A stretch of 24,316 nt of DNA from a virus, in IMG/VR virus record IMGVR_UViG_3300042691_052185, positions 1 to 24,316 of that record; one strand, written 5' to 3'. Shown here piece after piece: positions 12,191-20,100 of this stretch (position 1 is its first letter; every line of letters starts with the position of its first letter). A program made the position numbers and the translations under genes. The notes beneath the pieces are model-generated. The model worked only from the letters and a program-made list of their open reading frames with translations, did no database searches and was not told where the DNA came from.

Positions 12191-13684
12191 GTGGCAACCG
12201 ATCCTAGATTGAACAATCCACGGTACGTAGAATATTATAACGAACAATATTTTGAATTAAAGAAAAAACGTGCTAGCGGAACAGCCACTAGTGCTGAAAT
12301 ACAACAAATACAAGAAATAGAGAAATTTTTTGAAGGTAGTCCCTATTTCAAAAAAGATCAAAACAATCGAGCCGTCAATACCGATCGAACAGGCACCGAA
12401 ACTAGTTGGAAAGATATTTACACATATGATGATACAGAGCCACAAACAAGACGCAACGATATAGCACCTAGTCCACCGCATCCGTCCACAAATGCTAATC
12501 AAAATGAAACTGTAAAAAAGTTAAACGAAACGACTAAAAAGCCAGGTCAAGGTATTTTATTTTATCCTCAAGCTTTGGAAAATGTAGGTCCTTCCACTTA
12601 CAGCATCGATCCTGAAGCGCCGCGTCATGCTTTAAAGGTCACAATTTTAGATTATTTCGGTAGCAATCTTGAAAGCAAAGAACAAAAAGCTCAAGCGTCT
12701 GACAGTTCAAACTTTAATATTGGATCAACATCTCGAAGTATACAAGAAACAGCCGATCAATTAAGAAGCAATCGTTTGACTCAGCAAGCATTAAATAATT
12801 TACAAAATGATAAAAATTTTGTTACAACTCAATCGATTGCTGCTGGCGTGGGTTTGATTGGTGGTTTGTTGAGTGGTAATGTTGCTCCTGCTGTTACAGC
12901 AGTTGGAGCCGTCACGAAATTTATCACTCGTTCGCAAACAAAAATAAACAAAGAAATTTTACCGGATGACGTTAAAAGTATAGTTTATCTTTACGCAAAC
13001 GGATCGAATCTCGACTATACTTACAAAACAACATGGAGTGTAACCGAAACTACTGGTATGGTTACCGACTTAGCAAATGCAATAGAAACAGCTAGAAGCA
13101 CTGGTGAATTTAGCGAAAATATGTTGGAATCTGTTAAAGCATCGGTTAGTCGTCTTATTCAAGCAAGCGATAATAATATTGGAAATTTGTTTTTGAGTAA
13201 ATTAGGTTCGGCTCCCGCAAGAAATTTTGAATTTCTTTTTGATCAAGTTCAAAGAAGAAATTTTACAGTAAATGTTACTTTTCAACCTCGCAACGAACGA
13301 GAAATCGATTCTGCAGCAAAAATCATACAAACATTCAAGCACTATTCTCACCCATCAAGACCCAAAGATTCTCCTATGATGAAAGTTCCAACTGCGTTTA
13401 TATTGGAAAATTTAACATATACGGAAAATCAAGGATGGATTGAAAACTTGTATTTGCCTAGATACAAAGTTTGTGTGTTGCAGGGTATGAACGTAAATTA
13501 TGGCCAAAATGGTCATTTGGTTACACACTTTGATTTTGTAAAATCAAATGCTGGTGGAGCATTCAAGGCTCCAGTAAAATTTGAAATGAGCTTGGCATTT
13601 CAAGAAATTCAGATTCTCACGCGCGAAGATATCACAGCTCCCGACGAATTCTTTAAATCCAATCCACGCACTGGATACTATTAA
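12191..13684 (+). CDS. 48: gp48-like baseplate tail-tube cap
   Basis: A 497-residue protein starting at GTG (12191) with AAGGA about 8 nt upstream. The C-terminal half carries the gp48 pattern: SIVYLYANGSNLDYTYKT, then a run of helices, then RNFTVNVTFQPRNERE, IIQTFKHYSHP, FILENLTYTENQGW, LPRYKVCVLQGMNVNYG and FEMSLAFQEIQILTREDI. This beta-rich domain is shared with tail tube and gp54 proteins. The N-terminal 130 residues are polar and low in complexity, and residues about 215-245 are Gly/Ala/Val-rich. T4 gp48 is shorter (about 364 aa). It caps the hub and accepts gp54 before tube growth. It is the first gene of the plus-strand baseplate operon; gp54 is on the opposite strand, unlike T4, where 48 and 54 are adjacent. 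Confidence 0.87.
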   Translation: MATDPRLNNPRYVEYYNEQYFELKKKRASGTATSAEIQQIQEIEKFFEGSPYFKKDQNNRAVNTDRTGTETSWKDIYTYDDTEPQTRRNDIAPSPPHPSTNANQNETVKKLNETTKKPGQGILFYPQALENVGPSTYSIDPEAPRHALKVTILDYFGSNLESKEQKAQASDSSNFNIGSTSRSIQETADQLRSNRLTQQALNNLQNDKNFVTTQSIAAGVGLIGGLLSGNVAPAVTAVGAVTKFITRSQTKINKEILPDDVKSIVYLYANGSNLDYTYKTTWSVTETTGMVTDLANAIETARSTGEFSENMLESVKASVSRLIQASDNNIGNLFLSKLGSAPARNFEFLFDQVQRRNFTVNVTFQPRNEREIDSAAKIIQTFKHYSHPSRPKDSPMMKVPTAFILENLTYTENQGWIENLYLPRYKVCVLQGMNVNYGQNGHLVTHFDFVKSNAGGAFKAPVKFEMSLAFQEIQILTREDITAPDEFFKSNPRTGYY

Positions 13685-13693
13685 AGGAAAACG

Positions 13694-14623
13694 ATGTCGT
13701 TTTTTACGAATTATCAAAAAACAATATACAATTTTGATTCCACCGTAGACAATCGAAACGTTGTTGTTAATGTTTTAACATCCGCTAGATTTGTAGATTT
13801 GTTGCCCGAAAGATCCGATCAATTTTATGTTGATTATATTGTAAAAGACGAAGAAAAACCCGAACATATTGCTGATAGAGTATATGGTCGCTCGGATTAT
13901 CATTGGATTATTTTAATGGCTAACAAAGTTTATAATCCATATTTTGATTGGCCAATGTCCAACAGAGAATTGGTTTCTTACATTGAAAATAAATATCAAG
14001 GAGTAGCAATATTTTTTGATTGTATTGGAGATGATGCTACAAAATTTCGAGTTCAAAATTCTAATACAATGCGTTTGTCAGAAGCAAAATCTCATTTTAT
14101 TGTTGGAAACACTGTAACACAAACTCAAGGTTCTCGAACAATTACTGCAACCATAACCGAATGGAATCCAACATACAGAAAATTGGTAGTAAATAATGCT
14201 TCGGGTGTTTTCAGCAAAGAATATTCGTGTGTGTCTAAAAACGTAGACGGTCGTTCGTTTGAAGTTACACCCAAAAAAATCGTTCAAGAAAACGCTCAAG
14301 CAGTTCATCATTTTGTGGACGATTTCAATAATATATTAGATCCATACGGAAAAATAAATTACTATGAATACGATGATCATAAAATTTATTCAAAAAAGAG
14401 TATCTATTATTTGAACGATGCAGGCATACCTACAACAGAAACTATCGGTATAAACGGAACAAACGATTTTATATTGAATAAATATATTAATGATTTTCAA
14501 GGAAATGCCGTGACAAACGCAAAATACGAAAGCAATCAGAACGAAAAGAAACGACAAATAAAAATCTTAAAAATAGAATACATTCCAACCATAATCGCAA
14601 ATTTTGAAACAATATTTCAATGA
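13694..14623 (+). CDS. 53: gp53 baseplate wedge protein
   Basis: A 309-residue protein with the typical gp53 N-terminus: FFTNYQKTIYNFDS, DLLPERSDQFYVDYIVKDEEKPEHIADRVYG (in two parts around residues 38-67), then YHWIILMANKVYNPYFDWPM and the ELVSYIENKYQG helix. This LysM-like wedge core resembles T4 gp53 (196 aa). Residues about 112-190 form a beta-rich insert (FIVGNTVTQTQGSRTITATI and following) not present in T4 to my knowledge. The C-terminal part has a second family-like segment around HHFVDDFNNILDPYG. AAAGGA lies 6 nt before the ATG and 9 nt after gp48. The stop overlaps the next ATG (ATGA), so gp27 is coupled to it. Confidence 0.92.
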   Translation: MSFFTNYQKTIYNFDSTVDNRNVVVNVLTSARFVDLLPERSDQFYVDYIVKDEEKPEHIADRVYGRSDYHWIILMANKVYNPYFDWPMSNRELVSYIENKYQGVAIFFDCIGDDATKFRVQNSNTMRLSEAKSHFIVGNTVTQTQGSRTITATITEWNPTYRKLVVNNASGVFSKEYSCVSKNVDGRSFEVTPKKIVQENAQAVHHFVDDFNNILDPYGKINYYEYDDHKIYSKKSIYYLNDAGIPTTETIGINGTNDFILNKYINDFQGNAVTNAKYESNQNEKKRQIKILKIEYIPTIIANFETIFQ

Positions 14624-15921
14624 GCTCACTAGATAAAAAAGATAAAATGTTACACCCAACCGACTATCTTTTAAAGTCGGTTTTGATACAATCCTATAAT
14701 GGTTTAGAAGTTGATATTTCTAACAACATTTTTGAATTGATAATTCACGAATCGATGGATGCTTTGTGTTTGTCGGGTCATATTGTTGTAGTAGACAATA
14801 TAAATTTAATACGTCACGTACCGTTAATAGGAAACGAAAAATTAACAATCGTTTTCAATACTGCAAGTCGTAAAGAAATAAAGAAAACTTTTTTCTGTTA
14901 TAAAATAGATAATAAAAAAGATGACGAAACAACTAAAAAGTCTAGTTTGTACTATATCCATTTTATATCTGAAGAATTGATCGAATCTCACAAACAAAAA
15001 ATTTCTTTATCTTTCAAAGAAATGTATCATCATGAAATGGTTGAAAAAATATTTAAAAATAAGTTAAAATCTTCCAAAAAATTAACGGTAGCAAACACTT
15101 TATCCAAGAAAAATTTAGTGTTGCCGTATATGAGTCCATTTGAAGCAATTGATATGATTTGTTCTTTGAGCCGTGCAAAAGAGGGTGATCCAACATACAT
15201 TTTTTATGAAGATTTGGATGGTTTTTATTTTCACCCATTCAATCTATATGCACGTAAAAAGCCAGACATTGTTTATACATGGTATCCTAGAAACATTTCA
15301 GTGAGCGATAAACCAGAAGTGTATCGTGATCTTGAAAAAGATTTTTATAGAATATCTGAATACGATCAAGATAATATATTTAATACAATTAAAAACATAA
15401 AAAATGGATTGTTCGCTTCTTCGATGTTAATACATGATACAACATATAAAACTATTGATTTAGTGAAATTTGCATACAATAACGATTTTTTTAAATTCAA
15501 CCGTTTAAATGATTTTGGAATATTACCTGAAGCAAATGATACATTCAGTAAAAAAAGTGATGCGCATTTTAGAATGTATCCAAGACAATCTTATACTTTT
15601 GATAAAATTGAAAGAAACGATGATTTACAAGATATTATTTTAAAAAGAAATGCATATTTTAACCAATTAAAAAATCAAAATATTTCTGCTGTTGTTCCTG
15701 GAGATTCGGATCGTCGTGTTGGAGAACCTGTTGATATTCGCATCGTTTCTGCAGAACCTTCAACAAAAAATGAACCTATAAAATATGATCCATATTTATC
15801 TGGAAAATATATAATTAAAAGAATAACACACATGATGGAAAAGCAGAAATATGAAATGCGTTTGTATCTTGAAAAAGATTCACAAGAACTTGGATATCCA
15901 GAAACGAAAACCACGAGGTAA
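14620..15921 (+). CDS. 27: gp27-like baseplate hub protein
   Basis: A 433-residue protein between gp53 and gp5, the place of the central hub in T4-like marine phages (T4 gp27: 391 aa). The N-terminal beta domain (VLIQSYNGLEVDISNNIFEL, ALCLSGHIVVVDNINLI, LIGNEKLTIVF) and the middle IHFISEELIESHKQKISLSF with YMSPFEAIDMICSLSRA match the first tube-like domains of hub proteins. The C-terminal end (VPGDSDRRVGEPVDIRI, then YLSGKYIIKRITHMM and YEMRLYLEKDS) is the usual closing barrel shared with phage-tail hub proteins of other families. It forms a trimer that joins gp5 to the tube (family knowledge). The ATG overlaps the gp53 stop by 4 nt, without its own strong ribosome site. Confidence 0.85.
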   Translation: MSSLDKKDKMLHPTDYLLKSVLIQSYNGLEVDISNNIFELIIHESMDALCLSGHIVVVDNINLIRHVPLIGNEKLTIVFNTASRKEIKKTFFCYKIDNKKDDETTKKSSLYYIHFISEELIESHKQKISLSFKEMYHHEMVEKIFKNKLKSSKKLTVANTLSKKNLVLPYMSPFEAIDMICSLSRAKEGDPTYIFYEDLDGFYFHPFNLYARKKPDIVYTWYPRNISVSDKPEVYRDLEKDFYRISEYDQDNIFNTIKNIKNGLFASSMLIHDTTYKTIDLVKFAYNNDFFKFNRLNDFGILPEANDTFSKKSDAHFRMYPRQSYTFDKIERNDDLQDIILKRNAYFNQLKNQNISAVVPGDSDRRVGEPVDIRIVSAEPSTKNEPIKYDPYLSGKYIIKRITHMMEKQKYEMRLYLEKDSQELGYPETKTTR

Positions 15922-15923
15922 TT

Positions 15924-16916
15924 ATGGAAAAGCATGCATATAGTGTTGGCGACAATTACTTTATGGGAAATTCGTTTGTTTGGTGGCAAGGTGTTGTCGA
16001 GGATGTCAATGATCCTTTGAAACTAGGAAGATGTCGTGTAAGAATAATGGGATTTCACAATGCAGACACTAAAGAAATACCAACCGAACATCTTCCATGG
16101 GCAGTATGTATACAACCCGTTACAAGTGCGAGTTTGAGTGAAGTTGGAACTTCTCCAACGGGGTTGTTACCTGGTTCTTGGGTTGTTGGTTTTTTCAGAG
16201 ATCCAGAATATTACCAACTTCCCATAGTTTTTGGTTCGATACCAGGAATACCCAAAAAACAAGATGTAAGTATTGGTGATGGTTTCAAAGATCCTTCTAA
16301 AAAATATCCATTAAAAACACATCTGAACGAATCAGATTTAAGCCGTTTGGCGCGCAACGAAAAAATCGATCAAACAATTGTAAAAAAGAAACGCGACAGC
16401 CGCATAAAGTCGGTAGTCGGTGCTTTGAATCGCGACAGTTGGAGCGAACCAGAAGTTCCTTACAAAGCAGAATATCCTAAAAACCACGTGATGCAAACCG
16501 AAAGCGGTCACATTCAAGAATTTGATGATACTCCAAAAAACGAACGCATACAAACTTATCATAAATCTGGAACTTTTGAAGAAATACATCCCGACGGTTC
16601 CACCATGAAAAAAATCGTTTCGGAAAAATATGAAATTGTATACGATGACAATCGAGTTCTTATACGCGGTAAAAAAACTGAAAATATAGGAAAAGACCAC
16701 AATCAAAAAGTTGGCGGAAACGTTAATGTTGAAATCGACGGTGACGTTAGCATGTGGGTAAAGGGTGATTATTACTTGCGAGTCGATGGTAGATACAGCG
16801 TTGATGCTGGTGGTGGTAGCGCAGTTGTGAGTCGAGGAAATATGGTTTGGGTAGCTCCTCGTATTGATTTGAACCCTCAAGGTATTGGTGCTTCTGATAT
16901 CGGAAGAGTTTTGTAA
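15924..16916 (+). CDS. 5: gp5-like baseplate spike protein without lysozyme domain
   Basis: A 330-residue protein with two of the three gp5 parts. Residues 15-110 form the OB fold: WWQGVVEDVNDPLKLGRCRV, LPWAVCIQPVTSAS, PGSWVVGFFRDPEYYQLPIV and FGSIPGIP. Residues about 190-330 form the beta-helix spike: HVMQTESGHIQEFDDTPKNE, TYHKSGTFEEIHPDGS and repeated short strands (VGGNVNVEIDGDVSMWVKGD, YYLRVDGRYSVDAGGG). The T4 lysozyme domain is missing; in its place is a basic, charged linker of about 80 residues (KKKRDSRIK). T4 gp5 has 575 residues. The protein therefore probably punctures the envelope without digesting peptidoglycan. GAGG precedes the ATG, which is 2 nt after the gp27 stop. Confidence 0.92.
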   Translation: MEKHAYSVGDNYFMGNSFVWWQGVVEDVNDPLKLGRCRVRIMGFHNADTKEIPTEHLPWAVCIQPVTSASLSEVGTSPTGLLPGSWVVGFFRDPEYYQLPIVFGSIPGIPKKQDVSIGDGFKDPSKKYPLKTHLNESDLSRLARNEKIDQTIVKKKRDSRIKSVVGALNRDSWSEPEVPYKAEYPKNHVMQTESGHIQEFDDTPKNERIQTYHKSGTFEEIHPDGSTMKKIVSEKYEIVYDDNRVLIRGKKTENIGKDHNQKVGGNVNVEIDGDVSMWVKGDYYLRVDGRYSVDAGGGSAVVSRGNMVWVAPRIDLNPQGIGASDIGRVL

Positions 16917-16917
16917 C

Positions 16918-17130
16918 ATGGAAATAAGTTTTAATAATTTTTTTAATGATATGCAAACTAGAACAGCAGACCCAGATGTACCATTTACCGAGCCGACAAC
17001 ATTTCCTGAAATATATGTTTCTGGTAGTGCTCCAAACGCTGCCGTACAGGGTAGTTTTTGGTACAATGTAAATATTGATTCAGGAAAACTTTACATTCGA
17101 TACGACAACAACTGGATTGGTATAGAATAA
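16918..17130 (+). CDS. Small structural-type hypothetical protein (70 aa)
   Basis: The ATG at 16918 is 1 nt after the gp5 stop, with GGAAGAG about 10 nt upstream. The product begins MEISFNNFFNDMQTRTADPD and ends GSFWYNVNIDSGKLYIRYDN followed by NWIGIE. That last pattern, W-x-N...SGKLYI-x-YD-x-x-W, is common in phage fibre and collar proteins as a short beta module; a similar piece ([10 protein letters not shown]) is at the right edge of the window in the collagen-like protein. It is likely a virion or fibre-attachment protein (inference). No enzyme motif, cysteine or membrane segment is seen. A late-promoter-like motif overlaps its stop. Confidence 0.72.
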   Translation: MEISFNNFFNDMQTRTADPDVPFTEPTTFPEIYVSGSAPNAAVQGSFWYNVNIDSGKLYIRYDNNWIGIE

Positions 17131-17137
17131 ATAAATA
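17127..17137 (+). promoter_or_regulatory. Late promoter-like motif before the large tail fibre gene
   Basis: Overlapping ATAAATA copies (17127-17133 and 17131-17137) lie 28-38 nt before the fibre ATG and upstream of its AAAGGA ribosome site (17149-17154). The first base of the consensus TATAAATA is A here, so it is a near match. Confidence 0.5.
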
Positions 17138-17164
17138 AAGATAAATTTAAAGGAATTTTCAAAA

Positions 17165-20100
17165 ATGCCAACGACTGGTGACTTAATAAATCTTGAAACG
17201 CTTGTACTTACCGATACGTTCAACACTTGGTTGAATCGTACCAATCAATTGGTTGATAGCGTCAATCCACTTCAAGTTTATGATGTAGACGTTGGCGCTG
17301 GATCCACGGCTTACGAAACAGGTGCAGGTTTAGCCAAATATACTGGCGAGGTGGCTGGTAATTACAACGGTGTTATAACTTTAGGCGTAAATCCAGGTCC
17401 TGGTGTTGGTTACGAAAGCATAAGCGGTCAATCGCGAAGCATTGTTGATTTCAGCAATTATCAAACATATGGTAGAACTTTAACTGGCGGTGGTACGGCT
17501 AGCAGTTCGAGCCGTGTTGCGTCCAATGACGAATATATCGTAAATGATATTAGTGATGTTACTACAGGTCCTCGAGGAACATCAAAAAGTGTAAAAGCCC
17601 GTCATATGCTTCCACCCGAAGTGGAAATGGACATATTGACGATCAGCGGTAACGTTGTTATCAAAGGAAATCTTTCTACTTTGGGTGCGCAAGACTTTAT
17701 TGCATCCAACAATCTCAGAATTGAAGATAAACAAATTGAAATTGGTTATCAACAAGCAGTTATTCTCGGAATGACTGGTGTTACTTCTGGATCATTTACC
17801 GCAGGAAATTTAGGAGCTACGGCTTATTATTTCACAGATGCTAGTACAGTAACAGCTTCGTTTTATGGAAAACTTCAATCGTTTGCTTCTACTGTAACTG
17901 GACCAACAGGCACTTTACTTCTTGGTTCTCTTTTTCAAGATCCATATGGAGCAGAAGACGTTGGTGCAACTGGTTACATAAGTTTATTTTCGAACGGTTC
18001 AACTCGTTACGAATTCAATCAAAACAATGGTATAACTAATTCGTTCCTTTCTAATGTTGCACTCGATGAAGGTGGTATTGTTCTCAAAGGTAGCGAAGGC
18101 GACAAATCGTTGCTTTGGATATGGACCGACAACGACACGGGACAATATTACGACAGTTGGCAGGCGAGTACAAATTTAGGCGTTAATGGTGATACAAATG
18201 CTATAATTTCGCGTGTGTATCGTTCGTTTGGTTACACGGGAATTGATCAGTCGCAATTTATATTTGCTGCTGAAAACAACAAAGATGCCGAAGTTTATTT
18301 TGCACAAACCGATTCAACAGTAACTCCTTTAAACTTTACTGGCGGTTCTTGGCGCATCAGCAAGAAAAATTCCACAAACATTCTTGAAGTTTCTGTTGGT
18401 GCTGCAGGGGTTACTGGACTCACAACAAGCTTTTTGATCACTCCAGGTGCAAGTGGTACAACTTATGCTGGCATAACAACCACAAATTATGCAAAATATT
18501 TGAATGCTGATATGGTTGATGGTGCGCACGCTAGCACAGTTGCAGCTCCTTATACTATACCAGTTGCCGATCAGTATGCAAAAGTTGATGGAGAATTTTT
18601 AAATGCTGATGCTGTTCGTCGCAGATACACTCAAGCAAATCACAATTTAACAGCAGGACTTGCTGTTAGAATTGTTGAAGGTGGAGGATTCACATCAGCT
18701 TTAGCCACAACTCCAGAAAATGCAGAATTGATTGGTGTTGTGTCGGCAGTTCACTCTTCGAGCGAATTTACTGTCACACACAAAGGAAGAATCGATAATT
18801 TGAACGGTTCTTTGATGACGCTCGAAGGCACAACTTTAACAGCTGGTGTGTTGTATTTCTTGGGCGCATCGGCTAACTCGCGAGGAAAATGGACAAGCGA
18901 CCCCGACTATTCAACAGCAACGCGAGTAGCTGTTGGACAGGTTCGTAGACCTTTGTTGTTGGCTTTGAGTGCAACAAGTGGTTATGTGGTGAGCTATCCT
19001 GGCGTAGCAGTTAAATCACCAACCGATCAAGTTTATTTGTATGGTTTGGTTCCTGTTGGCACAATACAAACATATGGCGGAGATTTAAATAAACTTCCTT
19101 TACAATGGTTGCTGTGCGATGGCAAGAAATATCGTGCGGTGGATTACCCAGACCTTTATGGAATTATAGGTTCCAATTTCAATGCTAGAATAACCGTCAC
19201 AGCCGCAACTGGAACATCCACCAATTCGGTTGGTATAATTTCAGGCGGAACAAGAAATATTGAAATTGGAGACGTTCTTCGTTTTAAAAATGTAGCTACA
19301 GGAAGTGAATACTCGGTTCGTGTTGGAACAGTAACTTCTTCAACAAGCGAAATAACATTCACCGATCCAACAACATTTGCAACTTTACAGGTTTTAGCTG
19401 GAACTTACAATGCTGTTGGTGTAACCGATGCAAACGATTATAGAATTTTCTTTGTTCCCGACATGCGTTCGCGCGTGGCCATGGGTGGCAACACAGGCGA
19501 TTCAAATTACTATTTAAGCTTCAATTCTAGTGCTGGCTTGAGCGCACACACATTTGGTGAATATGGTGGAAATGAAAATGTCAATCTTGATATCAATCAA
19601 ATACCAAATCACACGCACAATACAACAACGCAAACTCACACTCCAGGTGGTGCACAAACCGTAATTCAAACGGTAGGTAATGTTACATCTTCAAGCACTG
19701 TTGCCAACAAAGCAATCGATTTGCATACACCATACATGGTATTGCATTACATTATTCGTGCAAAACCACACACCGATGCTTTGATATTAACAGGTCACCA
19801 TCACGACGATCGTTATCATCGTTTAAATTATCCAGTATTTACATTAACAGCCGCTTCAAACAATGCAATAAGCGAAACCATACCCTCAAATTCATTTAAT
19901 GTTATAGCAGCAACGGGTGTAGCTGGAACCAACAAACAGCAACGAACAATTTTGAGTGTTTACGCCGATCAAACACCACTTCAAAATGGCGGCTCAAACA
20001 CAGAAGTCACAGTTCGTGGCGATTTCTATGTGTATGCTAATGGTCTTACAACCGAAGGATTCACTAGCGCAGCAAGATATGGTGAAACTTTCCTTGTACG

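Noticed and set aside
16338-17066. 242-codon frame antisense to gp5 and the 70-aa gene
   Set aside because: It is a shadow of the gp5 coding sequence, with no ribosome site and no recognisable protein features.
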